NCBI RefSeq assembly: GCF_002159335.1
Contig: NZ_NFHP01000009.1
Span: 1 to 48,876, forward strand
Source of the DNA: Collinsella sp. An7
GTDB taxonomy: Bacteria; Actinomycetota; Coriobacteriia; Coriobacteriales; Coriobacteriaceae
DNA length: 48,876 nucleotides
Direction: 5' to 3'
Positions 35,463 through 43,857 of this stretch are shown here, in pieces. Positions within the stretch are counted from its first letter, which is position 1. Each line of letters begins with the position of its first letter. Both the position numbers and the translations under genes were made by a program. A model generated the notes under the pieces. The model made no database searches. It was not told the origin of the DNA and worked only from the letters and a program-made list of their open reading frames with translations.

Positions 35463-35672
35463 TTGAAGCTGCGTTGCAGCCCGCACGGAAGGGCTTTCTC
35501 GCACCCTGACAGAACCCCGCGAGAGCAAGGCGAACGAAGTAGGTGGGAGGCGGGAGCGCCCGCCTGAAAGGCAGCGGCGCTTTTTTCGACGCTGTTCATA
35601 ATCTGGAGTTATCAACGATTTGGAACGCGTGCCGTCCGTTTGCGCGACAGCAATCCTGGGGTCGCCGCAACC
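35463..35672. other. spacer with small hairpins, no gene
   Basis: Contains GCTGCGTTGCAGC, GGCGGGAGCGCCCGCC and a T-run near 35580. Frames open here have no family resemblance or ribosome-binding site. Confidence 0.45.
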
Positions 35673-35710
35673 AAATGGGTCAGATGGAACACGTCCCCAA
35701 ATGACCCATT
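35673..35710. repeat. REP-like element, copy 3, at the murI stop codon
   Basis: AATGGGTCA and TGACCCATT are perfect ends around GATGGAACACGTCCCCAAA. It differs from the unit at 26481 by only two or three bases. Its last two bases are part of the murI TAA. Confidence 0.8.
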
Positions 35711-36668
35711 AGAGCAGTGCCGCCGCCGTGCGCTCGAGAACGACGGGCGCCACGTGCTCGACCTTGCCGAGCGGCTGCCCAAAGACAAAGGAGCCCGCCT
35801 CCGCAAACGCGTCCACGTCGCCCGAGGTCGTGGCAAAGCGGTGACGCGGCACGGTGCCCATCGGAGCGAGCTCTTCGCGGCGGGCAAGCATCTCCGCGAG
35901 CTCACGCGTGATCTCCTCGGCCGACGACACCACGCGCACCCCCGGGCCCAGCGCAGCCCGGATGGGCCCCACCAGCAGGGGAAAATGCGTGCACCCGAGC
36001 ACCACGGTATCGATGCCGTGCCCGGTGAGCGGCGCCACGCGCTCGGCAACCTGAGCGCGCACCTCGGGCGTGTCGAACACGTCCACACCGCCGAGCCAAC
36101 GCGCGCCATCGCGCACCCCGGCTGCGAGCTCGCGCTCGACCGTCTCCACAAACTCCGGCGCCGCGCAGCCAAACACGTCCACGCCCGCGTCAAAGTCCTG
36201 GATGGCCCGCGCGTACGCACCCGACCGTATGGTGAGCTCGGTGGCGAGCACGCCCACCTTACGCGAGCGCGTGCTGTGGATGGCCGCCCGTGCGCCCGGC
36301 ACGATCACGCCGATAACCGGCACGCTGAACGTCTGCTGCGCTAGATGGAGCGCCGCCGCGGTGGCGGTGTTGCAGGCGATCACCATCACCTTGACGTTCT
36401 GCCGCGTGAGCCAGCTCCCCACCTGCAACACAAACGAGCGCACCTCGGCCTCGGAACGCGTGCCGTAGGGACAGCGCTCGGTGTCGCCGATGTAGCAGAT
36501 TGACTCGCCGGGCAGGCCGTGGGCGATGGCGCGCGCCACGGTAAGGCCGCCGAGCCCCGAGTCAAAGACGCCGATCGGGCGCGCATCGCCCGGCGTAGGC
36601 ACCACCGCCTCGGCGCCCGCGCGCCCCACCGCACGCAGCCCCGACGCGCCCTCGCAATCCCCCGCCAT
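35709..36668 (-). CDS. murI: glutamate racemase
   Basis: MurI converts L- to D-glutamate for peptidoglycan. The 319-residue protein has IGVFDSGLGGLTV (Asp36 region), the first catalytic cysteine in ACNTAT (Cys99), PVIGVIVPGA, and the second in LGCTHFP (Cys226). It carries about 30 extra residues before the family start (MAGDCEGASGLRAVGRAGAE onward). The ATG three bases after the upstream HAD gene's stop has GGAGGCGTAGACC before it, so this extension is probably real. Overlap with the HAD ribosome-binding context suggests a two-gene operon. The stop codon borders a REP-like element. Confidence 0.95.
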   Translation of the reverse strand: MAGDCEGASGLRAVGRAGAEAVVPTPGDARPIGVFDSGLGGLTVARAIAHGLPGESICYIGDTERCPYGTRSEAEVRSFVLQVGSWLTRQNVKVMVIACNTATAAALHLAQQTFSVPVIGVIVPGARAAIHSTRSRKVGVLATELTIRSGAYARAIQDFDAGVDVFGCAAPEFVETVERELAAGVRDGARWLGGVDVFDTPEVRAQVAERVAPLTGHGIDTVVLGCTHFPLLVGPIRAALGPGVRVVSSAEEITRELAEMLARREELAPMGTVPRHRFATTSGDVDAFAEAGSFVFGQPLGKVEHVAPVVLERTAAALL

Positions 36669-36671
36669 GGT

Positions 36672-37592
36672 CTACGCCTCCAGCTCGCCCGTCACCGCGG
36701 CAAGCACGGTGCGCATCGCCGCAACCCAGCCGTCGATCGTGCGTCCGTGCGTCAGCAGCGCGGAGTCGTGCGCGGCGAGGAACGTCTCGGCCGCAGGGTC
36801 CTTGAGCCCGTTCTCGACGAGGACAAACTGAGCCGTGGCGTCTGCCATCAGAAAGTCCGACGAGGCGTCGCCGATCGAGAGCGTCTCCGCCGGGTCGATG
36901 CCGCGGCGCTCACAGAACCGCTCGATCGCGCGCCCCTTGCCAAGGCCGCGCGGCTGGATGTTGAAGGCGCGGCCGCGCACGCCCTCGGGCAGGTTGAGCG
37001 TTGTGGGGGCAGAGATGTAGTTGAGGTAGCCGTTGGAGACCCAATCGAGCGGCAGGCCCGAGGCGTCGAGGATCCCCTGCGCCACGGCATCGTCCACCTC
37101 GCCGCGAATCCCCACAGTTACCTCGCGGTACTTGTAGCCGTTCGCCATGTCGTTGTGATACTCGAGCATGCCCGGCCAGCGCGTCACGAACTCGTCGCAC
37201 ACGCCCGCCGCCTCGATCACCTCGTGCGGGGTCTTGCCGTCCGCCGGGTCAAAGGGCATGTCGGCGGTGAAGTACTCCCAGTCGTTATGCTCGCGGTCGA
37301 GCATGATGAGCCCGCCCATCTCGCCGATGTAGCTGTTGAGGCCGAGCACACGGGTGTCCTCGTGGAGCATCGAGCGGTTGCGCCCCGAGCACGGGATGAC
37401 CTCGATGCCGGCGCGCACAAGCTCCACGAGCGTTGCGGCAAAGTCAACGCTGGGCTCGCCGGCGGCGTTTTTGAGCACGCACGAGCCGGGCCCCATCATG
37501 GTACCGTCGAGGTCAGTGAACACGTAGCGCACGCGTGCGTAGCGCTCCTTGAGCTCCGTCGCGGACAGGTCGGTGAGAAATGCGTTTGCCAT
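36672..37592 (-). CDS. HAD-superfamily hydrolase, Cof/type IIB
   Basis: A 306-residue phosphatase of the haloacid dehalogenase superfamily. Motif I is YVFTDLDGTMMGPG, near residue 24. Motif II is the IPCSGRNRS segment. The GLGKGRAIERFCERRGI lysine motif III and GDASSDFLMADAT motif IV come later. The type IIB cap lies between. Such enzymes dephosphorylate sugar phosphates or related metabolites; the substrate is unknown. GGGAGGAGCC precedes the ATG; the longer frame upstream is not family sequence. It lies directly before murI. Confidence 0.9.
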   Translation of the reverse strand: MANAFLTDLSATELKERYARVRYVFTDLDGTMMGPGSCVLKNAAGEPSVDFAATLVELVRAGIEVIPCSGRNRSMLHEDTRVLGLNSYIGEMGGLIMLDREHNDWEYFTADMPFDPADGKTPHEVIEAAGVCDEFVTRWPGMLEYHNDMANGYKYREVTVGIRGEVDDAVAQGILDASGLPLDWVSNGYLNYISAPTTLNLPEGVRGRAFNIQPRGLGKGRAIERFCERRGIDPAETLSIGDASSDFLMADATAQFVLVENGLKDPAAETFLAAHDSALLTHGRTIDGWVAAMRTVLAAVTGELEA

Positions 37593-37900
37593 GGCTCCTC
37601 CCGGGCAGGGTCGTCGGCGCGGCGCGGCCCAGGTGCCAAGGCGGGCCGCGAGCGGCGGGCGCGGGCTCCCCCGGCACCGCCAACGCCCCCTATCATACCG
37701 GTCGCGGCGCGGCGGGGCACGCTCGGCGCTCCGCCGCCATCGCAAAAGCGCGAGCGTGGCGCACGGGGTATAACCGCAGTGAACGCCGCCGGGCGGCGCG
37801 TTCGCAACGAAACGCCCCATGCGCCCATGCACAGCGGGTCCGAGACAGCAGGCGGGCCGCCCGGCACCGTGTCCAGGTTCGGACGATGGGAGGTACAGAG
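37593..37900. other. divergent intergenic region, HAD gene / universal stress protein
   Basis: Two -10-like elements face apart: TATGAT on the minus strand (37692-37697) and TATAAC on the plus strand (37769-37774). Neither has a clear -35. No gene or repeat was found. Confidence 0.35.
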
Positions 37901-38374
37901 ATGCTGTTCAAAAAGGTACTGGTTCCCTACGACGAGTCGGACCACGCCAAGAGCGCGCTCCACATCGCCTTCGGCATGGTGGGCGACGACCCCGAGGCCG
38001 AGGTCCACGTGGTGACCGCCGTCTCGGTGGGGGCGCTCCCCGATCCGCTCTTTGGCGGCACCTCGCTCGAGAGCCCGTTTGCCGTGACGAGCCAGATGGA
38101 CTACGACGCCATTCTCGGATCGCTGCTGCAGCACACGCGCGACGACATGGCGGGCGTGATCGAGGGCGCGCGCGACGGCGCGGTGTGCAAGGTGGAGACC
38201 AACGCCATCGTGGCGGCATCGCCCGTGGAAGGCATCGCCGAGTACGTGGAGAGCCACGACATCGACCTTGTGGTGATGGGCCGGCGCGGCCTCGGGCGGC
38301 TCTCGGGCATGATCGGCAGCGTGAGCTACGGCGTGCTGCGCTCGGTAAGCGTGCCGGTGATGACGGTCAAGTAG
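37901..38374 (+). CDS. universal stress protein A family
   Basis: A 157-residue single UspA domain. It begins MLFKKVLVPYDESDHAKSAL and ends with the ATP-binding signature GRRGLGRLSGMIGSVS (G-2x-G-9x-G-S/T), then VLRSVSVPVMTVK. ATP-binding members act as stress-linked sensors or chaperones; the partner is unknown. A Phe-rich loop (DPLFGGTSLESPFAV) lies in the middle. GGGAGGTACAGAG precedes the ATG. A strong terminator follows, so it is monocistronic. Confidence 0.93.
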   Translation: MLFKKVLVPYDESDHAKSALHIAFGMVGDDPEAEVHVVTAVSVGALPDPLFGGTSLESPFAVTSQMDYDAILGSLLQHTRDDMAGVIEGARDGAVCKVETNAIVAASPVEGIAEYVESHDIDLVVMGRRGLGRLSGMIGSVSYGVLRSVSVPVMTVK

Positions 38375-38441
38375 CACCAACGGGGCGAACGAGACAGCAG
38401 GGCGAGAGCGCGTCGCACCGCCTTGCCCCTTCTCATAAAAT

Positions 38442-38480
38442 GAACCGGTCGATTGCATAGTCCAATCGACCGGTTCTTTC
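38442..38480 (+). terminator. Rho-independent terminator after the universal stress gene
   Basis: GAACCGGTCGATTG pairs perfectly with CAATCGACCGGTTC (14 bp, 7-base loop) and is followed by TTTCTATT. It lies 67 bases past the stop codon. Confidence 0.9.
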
Positions 38481-38551
38481 TATTAGATGGAATTGGACAC
38501 GACGGAAGCAGCGGGCAGCCACACGGAGAGGCAGAGCCCGCCGGTGCCGCG

Positions 38552-40165
38552 CTAGAACGTTACGTTGCCGAACTCGGAGAGCTCGAGCTCGGGGTTGTGC
38601 TCGCGCGCCCAATCGACGTTCCAGGGGCTCGTAAAGAGCAGAAGCTTGCCGCCGCGCATGTCCTCGACGCGCAGCGTGTCGCGCGTGAGGTCGAGCTTGG
38701 CCACGTCGACCGTGCCCGGCTCGTTGGCGATCCAGCGGATGTCGGTGTAGCCGAGCGGCTGGCGGCGCACCTCAACGCGGTACTCGCTCTTAAGGCGCTG
38801 CTCGAGCACGTCAAACTGCAGCTCGCCGACCACACCCACGATGACGCTCTCCATACCGGCGCCGAGCTCGCGGAAGATCTGGATGGCGCCCTCCTGCGCA
38901 AGCTCTTCCATACCCTTGACGAACTGTTTGCGCTTGAGGGTGTCCACCTGGCTCACGCGGGCAAAATGCTCCGGCGCAAAGGTGGGGATGCCCGCATAGC
39001 GCACGGTGCGCTTGCCGGCGCAGAGCGTGTCGCCGATGGAGAAGATGCCCGGGTCAAAAAGTCCCACGATGTCGCCCGCATAGGCCTCGTCCACAATCGC
39101 GCGGTCGTCTGCCATCATGGCCGTGCCCGTGGCGAGCTTGATCTTGCGGCCGCCCTGCACGTGCGTCGCCTCCATGCCGCGCTCGAACTTGCCCGAGCAG
39201 ATGCGCACGAAGGCGATGCGGTCGCGGTGGTTCTTGTCCATGTTGGCCTGAATCTTAAAGACAAAGCCCGAGAACGGCGCCTCCACAGGGTCGACCGGCT
39301 CACCCGTCGCCGCATCGGTGTGCGGGCCGGGCGCCGGGGCAAGGCGCAGGAAGTCCTTGAGGAAGGGCTCCACGCCGAAGTTGGTGAGCGCCGAGCCAAA
39401 GAACACGGGAGAGAGCTTGCCGGTGCGGACGGCCTCGAGGTCAAACTCGTCGCCCGCGCCGTCGAGGAGCTCCACGTCGTCCATAAGGTTTTTGTGGTTC
39501 TCCTCACCGATGAGCGCGTCGAGCGCTGGGTCGCCGAGCTCGGCCTCGATCTCGCCCACCTTCTTGGTGGCGTTGGCGTGGCCGTCGCCCTCAAAGGCCA
39601 GCACGTGGCGGCTCGCACGGTCAAACACGCCGCGGAAGTTCTGGCCGCAACCGATGGGCCAGTTCATGGCGTAGGTGCCGATGCCGAGCACGTTCTCGAT
39701 CTCTTCCACGAGGTCAAAGGGGTCGCGCGTCTCGCGGTCGAGCTTGTTGATAAAGGTAAAGATGGGGATGCCGCGCAGCGCGCAGACCTTGAAGAGCTTG
39801 ACGGTCTGCGCCTCGACGCCCTTGGCGCCGTCGATGACCATGACGGCGGCGTCGGCCGCCATGAGGGTGCGGTAGGTGTCCTCCGAGAAGTCCTGGTGGC
39901 CGGGGGTATCGAGGATGTTGACGCAGCAGCCCTGGTAGGTGAACTGCAACACCGAGCTCGTGACGGAGATACCGCGCTGCTTCTCGATGTCCATCCAGTC
40001 GGAAACCGCGTGCTTGGCGCTCGACTTGCCCTTGACCGAACCGGCGGCCTGGATGGTGCCGGTGTAGAGCAGAAGCTTCTCGGTGAGCGTGGTCTTGCCC
40101 GCATCGGGGTGCGAGATGATGGCGAACGTTCGGCGCGAGGCGATCTCGTCGGCGATGCTTGGCAT
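38552..40165 (-). CDS. prfC: peptide chain release factor 3
   Basis: RF3 is the GTPase that recycles RF1/RF2 after stop-codon recognition. The 537-residue protein has G1 SHPDAGKTT (18-26), the RGISVTSS switch region, DTPGHQD, NKLD, and the class-specific domain II/III sequence to the end (SPWNVDWAREHNPELELSEF). Unlike EF-G it lacks the tRNA-mimic domains. GGGAGGGGAGACC precedes the ATG at MPSIADEIA. The gene is alone; the region upstream holds an unusual tandem repeat array, and similar motifs occur beyond its 3' end. Confidence 0.95.
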   Translation of the reverse strand: MPSIADEIASRRTFAIISHPDAGKTTLTEKLLLYTGTIQAAGSVKGKSSAKHAVSDWMDIEKQRGISVTSSVLQFTYQGCCVNILDTPGHQDFSEDTYRTLMAADAAVMVIDGAKGVEAQTVKLFKVCALRGIPIFTFINKLDRETRDPFDLVEEIENVLGIGTYAMNWPIGCGQNFRGVFDRASRHVLAFEGDGHANATKKVGEIEAELGDPALDALIGEENHKNLMDDVELLDGAGDEFDLEAVRTGKLSPVFFGSALTNFGVEPFLKDFLRLAPAPGPHTDAATGEPVDPVEAPFSGFVFKIQANMDKNHRDRIAFVRICSGKFERGMEATHVQGGRKIKLATGTAMMADDRAIVDEAYAGDIVGLFDPGIFSIGDTLCAGKRTVRYAGIPTFAPEHFARVSQVDTLKRKQFVKGMEELAQEGAIQIFRELGAGMESVIVGVVGELQFDVLEQRLKSEYRVEVRRQPLGYTDIRWIANEPGTVDVAKLDLTRDTLRVEDMRGGKLLLFTSPWNVDWAREHNPELELSEFGNVTF

Positions 40166-40280
40166 GGTCTCCCCTCCCGCCGCGCGGCGGCGCGGCATGC
40201 ACGGTGTTGCGATAACCCGACGTATTGTAGCGAATCGCGCGCGGAGGAACCGTGGAGAGGGGCTGGGGGCGGTGGATGAC

Positions 40281-40444
40281 GGGTTCTTTCTGCTGAGGCG
40301 CGGGCGCGGCCGAGTCTTTCTGCCGGGGCGTAGTCGCGTCTGATTCCTTCTACCGACGCATGTACGTGACCGATTCCTTCTACCAGCGTGCGGCCGATCC
40401 CGTTCGCCACGACGCGTCCAATTCCTTCTACTAGAAAGATTCGG
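40281..40444. repeat. degenerate tandem array, 30- then 24-bp units
   Basis: Units start at 40281, 40311, 40341, 40371, 40395 and 40419. Each carries a variant of YGATTCCTTCTACC (for example TGATTCCTTCTACC and CGATTCCTTCTACC) and a CG-rich remainder. Period is exactly 30 for the first three steps and 24 for the next two. On the minus strand the period is in frame (VEGIGRVVA, LVEGIGHVHA, SVEGIRRDYA), but no start or family sequence supports a gene. It lies upstream of prfC. Confidence 0.7.
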
Positions 40445-40495
40445 TCATAATCTGGGACTTTTTTGACGGATTCGTTCTAGTAGAAGGAACTGGAC
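40416..40495. repeat. 21-bp inverted repeat at the end of the array
   Basis: GTCCAATTCCTTCTACTAGA with A following (40416-40436) pairs with its inverse at 40475-40495 with one G-T flaw. The loop contains CTTTTTTG. It uses the same TTCCTTCTA motif as the array, and further AGAAGGAATCGGACA copies follow at about 40506. Confidence 0.65.
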
Positions 40496-40561
40496 AGGCG
40501 GAAACAGAAGGAATCGGACACAGCCGGCCGCAGTAACGCGCGGCACGTGGCAACGACCCCG

Positions 40562-42472
40562 TCAACTGCGCCAGCGGTTAAGACAGGCAAAGAACTCTTG
40601 GCGGCGCGGGAGCGCGAGGCCGCAGGCAACGGCTCGGCCACCCGCGAGCGCCTCCCAGCCGTCGCGGTCGAGCTCGTCAAAAAGTCCGTCGACCATCTCC
40701 GCGAGCGAGCGGCTTCCATCCAGCAGACGGCGCTCCAGCACGAGCCTCGCAAGCTGGGCGAGAACCGCCGTCTGCTCGACATCGACCAACTGCTCCACCA
40801 GACGCAAGTCCGCCGAACCATTGCCGACCGAAAACCCGTCCCTACCCCGGACACGCACCATGAGGCGGTCTCTGCCCGCGTTCCCGCCGGAGCGGGTGCC
40901 CGCGCGCGAACCGTCGCGCCCTCCGCCGCGCGAACCACTGCCACCCGTGGCCCCTGTCCGCAGCACGAGCCTTCGACTAGGGCGCTCGCCCAGTGCATCG
41001 ACCGGCACCGTGTCGGCACGAGTCTCCGATTGTGCCGCGCCGCGCTCGTCCGGCACCGTACGGATGCCCCGCTCGCGGCAGACCTCGCGCACCCGCTCGG
41101 TCACGTCGCTCGACTCGTAGCGGTCCATCTGCAAAACCGTATTGGCCACCGAGAAGAACGCGCCCGAGCTCCCCACCACGAGCACCGTCGAGACACCGTG
41201 GCGCTCCCAGAGCCCGCGCACGCGCGCCACGAAGGGCGTGATGGGCTCATGCTCCGCCGCAACGACCGCCTCCATCAGCTCGTCGCGCACCATGAAGTTT
41301 GTGGCGGAGGTGTCCTCGTCGATGAGCAGCACCCGCGCGCCGGCCTCCAGCGCCTCCACGGTGCCCGCCGCCTGCGAGGTACTGCCGCTCGCGTCCTCCG
41401 TGGAAAACGAGCGGGTGTCTCGGCCGTCGGGCAGATTGGAGATGAAGGGTGCTATGTCAACGTCGTGCACCGCGCGACCGTCCTCGGCGCGGAGCTTGAC
41501 GGCGGTCGCATCGGTGATGACGAGCTCGCGCCCGTCGCACGCCGCATGGTTATAGATGCCCTCCTGCAGGGCCTTGAGCAGGGTCGACTTGCCGTGGTAG
41601 CCACCGCCCACGATGAGCGTGACGCCGCGCGGGATGCCCATGCCCGCCGTGGGGCCGCGATGCGGCAGATCGAGCGTGACGCGCAGGCTCGCCGGCGAGC
41701 GAAAAGGCGTGGCGCCCACAAGGGGACGCGCCGAGACGCCGCTCGCACGCGGCAGCACCGCGCCGTCGGCAACAAAGGCCACAAGGCCGCGGCGGTCGAG
41801 CTCGGCGCGCACCGCTGCCTGGTCGTCCGTGAGGTCGGCCGCGGCGCGGGCCGCATGCAGGAGGTCGCCCTCCCAAGCCGCCGCGGAGTCCTCGGACCCC
41901 GCGCCACGCCCAGCGCGCATCCCTCGGGCCGCCTCCGCACGCACGGCGGCACCCGCACCCGTAGCCCGCGACCCGCGCACCATAAGCGCTCGCTCCACGC
42001 AGCGCGGCACGAGCTCAAGGAGCATCCGCGCGAGCGAGCGAGCGTCGGTGGTGCGCCCGTGCGCCGGGAACCCCGCCACGAAGCGCAACACCGCGCCGTC
42101 CTCGTAGAGGTCGCAGGCAGAGCGCGCGAGCACCTCGGGGCCGGGCGAGCTCGTGGCGATAAGCCCGCTTTTGCCCGAGCCGCCCACCACGCGGCTCACC
42201 CGCGCTGCCTCGCGCGCAAACCGCCGCACGAGCAGATCCTCCACGGCGATGCGCCGGTGCGGCACGTCCATAAGCTCGAGCGGCAAGCCGAGCACCTCCA
42301 TCGGCACAAACACCGAGAGCTCTGAGGGCGCTGCAAACGGATCGCCCTGCACGTGATCAATCGACAACTCAAAGTCGCCGAAGTCGTACACGCCCCGGAG
42401 CTCCTTGTATGCCGGGTAGTTCCGTCGGTCGATCGCCGCCAATCGACGCCTCAGATCGTCACTCGTCTGCAT
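40562..42472 (-). CDS. P-loop ATPase of the ABC_ATPase (PF09818) family
   Basis: A 636-residue soluble protein of unknown function. It opens MQTSDDLRRRLAAIDRRNYP. The central ATPase has Walker A GGGYHGKSTLLKALQ, and RVLLIDEDTSATNFMVRDEL as Walker B with an unusual Glu-Asp-Thr. A third segment is VSTVLVVGSSGAFFSVANTV. This combination is the signature of the predicted ABC-class ATPase family PF09818. A Gly/Arg/Ser-rich insert (GSGSRGGGRDGSRAGTRSGG) interrupts the C-terminal part, and another disordered Arg/Ala/Gly stretch lies before the P-loop. GGAGGGCGC precedes the ATG; the longer upstream frame runs antisense through the next gene. Family function is not established. Confidence 0.85.
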   Translation of the reverse strand: MQTSDDLRRRLAAIDRRNYPAYKELRGVYDFGDFELSIDHVQGDPFAAPSELSVFVPMEVLGLPLELMDVPHRRIAVEDLLVRRFAREAARVSRVVGGSGKSGLIATSSPGPEVLARSACDLYEDGAVLRFVAGFPAHGRTTDARSLARMLLELVPRCVERALMVRGSRATGAGAAVRAEAARGMRAGRGAGSEDSAAAWEGDLLHAARAAADLTDDQAAVRAELDRRGLVAFVADGAVLPRASGVSARPLVGATPFRSPASLRVTLDLPHRGPTAGMGIPRGVTLIVGGGYHGKSTLLKALQEGIYNHAACDGRELVITDATAVKLRAEDGRAVHDVDIAPFISNLPDGRDTRSFSTEDASGSTSQAAGTVEALEAGARVLLIDEDTSATNFMVRDELMEAVVAAEHEPITPFVARVRGLWERHGVSTVLVVGSSGAFFSVANTVLQMDRYESSDVTERVREVCRERGIRTVPDERGAAQSETRADTVPVDALGERPSRRLVLRTGATGGSGSRGGGRDGSRAGTRSGGNAGRDRLMVRVRGRDGFSVGNGSADLRLVEQLVDVEQTAVLAQLARLVLERRLLDGSRSLAEMVDGLFDELDRDGWEALAGGRAVACGLALPRRQEFFACLNRWRS

Positions 42473-42616
42473 GCGCCCTCCTTGTCCGCCTGCCCGCCGC
42501 CGCGCGGGCCCTCGCCCGCCGCGGCGCCTCTCCATGGTATGCGCTGCGGGCTGTACGGTGCGGGAGCGGGACAGAATCGGGTACAACTTCCTCAGCCACC
42601 GAGAGAAAGGACCGCT

Positions 42617-43015
42617 ATGGACGACGTGCTCGAGTTCCTCAAAGCCGCCAAGACCTACTACCTCGCCACGGTGGATGAGGAGGGCAATCCGCGGGTCAGG
42701 CCCTTTGGCACCATCGCCAAATTTGAGAGCAGGCTCTACATCCAAACCGGCAAGAAGAAGGCCGCCTCGCGCCAGATGCACGCGCATCCGCGCATCGAGA
42801 TCTGCGCCGTAGGCAAGGGCGGCACGTGGCTGCGCCTTGCCGCCGACGCCGTGGAGGACGACCGCGTTGAGGCACGACAGGCTGTGCTTAACGAGTACCC
42901 CGGCCTGCACCGCATGTATGCCGCCGACGACGGCAACTGCGAAGTCTTCGCCCTGGAAAACGCCACGGCGACCTTCTGCTCCTTTACCGCCGAGCCCCGG
43001 ACCGTCACGTTCTAG
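42617..43015 (+). CDS. pyridoxamine 5'-phosphate oxidase-fold protein
   Basis: A 132-residue protein of the split-barrel FMN-binding superfamily. It begins MDDVLEFLKAAKTYYLATVD, with the typical EEGNPRVRPFGTIAKFESRLY and TGKKKAASRQMHAHPRIEIC segments. Relatives bind FMN, F420 or heme and act as small oxidoreductases; the true PdxH reaction is not implied. AGAAAGGACCGCT precedes the ATG. It is divergent from the PF09818 ATPase gene, and ogt follows about 110 bases later on the same strand. Confidence 0.88.
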   Translation: MDDVLEFLKAAKTYYLATVDEEGNPRVRPFGTIAKFESRLYIQTGKKKAASRQMHAHPRIEICAVGKGGTWLRLAADAVEDDRVEARQAVLNEYPGLHRMYAADDGNCEVFALENATATFCSFTAEPRTVTF

Positions 43016-43128
43016 CGGATTGCGCGCGCAGGCGCCCTTCCCCACCCCGAGCGACGGACACCCACGTGCCCGCCGCTTTTGCTCTAGGTGCGATCGGATC
43101 TTCGCTACAGCAAGGGAGACAGGCTTTC

Positions 43129-43659
43129 ATGGATGTGATGACCAGCGCATATGCTTCGCCGCTGGGCACTATTACGCTTGCCGCAGACGAGCGGGGGCTT
43201 GCCGGCTTGTGGTTTGACGGGCAGCAGCATTTTGGGGAGCTCGGCTCTGCGCAGCGGCGTCTTGATACCGCCACCAACGTCGACACGCAAGACCCCGCCG
43301 CGCAGCACACAATTGACGCAACGCGCGCATGGCTTGACGCCTACTTTGCAGACGAGAACCCCGGGAGCCTACCGCCACTTCATCTGCAAGGCACGCCATA
43401 CCAACAGCGCATATGGCACCTTCTGCTGGACATCGAGCCCGGCACCACGACGACCTACGGTGCGCTCGCGCAGGCATACGAGGAACGTTTCGGAACGCGC
43501 ACTTCTCCGCGCGCCGTCGGATCGGCGGTCGGACGCAATCCCGTCTCCCTCATCGTGCCCTGCCACCGCGTGCTGGGGGCGGACGGCAGCCTCACCGGCT
43601 ACGCCGGCGGTGTTGAACGCAAGCGGGCGCTGCTCGCGTTGGAACGCGCATCAGTCTGA
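43129..43659 (+). CDS. ogt: methylated-DNA--[protein]-cysteine S-methyltransferase
   Basis: This suicide enzyme removes O6-alkyl groups from guanine. The 176-residue protein has the N-terminal domain, the TPYQQRIWHLLLDIEPG helix, the GTTTTYGALAQA wing region, RAVGSAVGRNPVSLIVPCHR with the acceptor Cys145, and the C-terminal GYAGGVERKRALL. GGGAG lies ten bases before the ATG. A second ATG three codons later (MTSAYASP) is possible, but an upstream extension reads as non-family sequence. Base composition is less extreme than neighbours. Confidence 0.95.
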   Translation: MDVMTSAYASPLGTITLAADERGLAGLWFDGQQHFGELGSAQRRLDTATNVDTQDPAAQHTIDATRAWLDAYFADENPGSLPPLHLQGTPYQQRIWHLLLDIEPGTTTTYGALAQAYEERFGTRTSPRAVGSAVGRNPVSLIVPCHRVLGADGSLTGYAGGVERKRALLALERASV

Positions 43660-43770
43660 CGCCGCAGGGCGGAGCCTACTCAACCATCCTTCTCGCTTTT
43701 GTCCACCAAATCGAAGCATCGCTCGCTACCCAAAGCCCCGCCGAGAAGCGCAAGCCCGAATGTGGTCGCC

Positions 43771-43805
43771 ATGACTCAAAACAACCCCGTCCCAATATGA
43801 GTCAT
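43771..43805. repeat. REP-like element, copy 4
   Basis: ATGACTCA and TGAGTCAT are perfect inverse ends around AAACAACCCCGTCCCAATA. It shares the ATGACTCA ends and CCCCGTCC core with the unit at 29520. It lies 50 bases ahead of the arabinofuranosidase gene. Confidence 0.65.
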
Positions 43806-43857
43806 CCTCGTGCAGCGCTACACTGACAAGCGAGCCGCTACTCGGGAGGGAGCCCCT

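Noticed and set aside
35372-35599. Small cysteine-containing protein on the minus strand
   Set aside because: The frame runs through the arm of a long inverted repeat and has no credible start site.
40281-40444. CRISPR array
   Set aside because: Repeats are short and degenerate, spacers are not unique unrelated sequences, and no cas genes are present.
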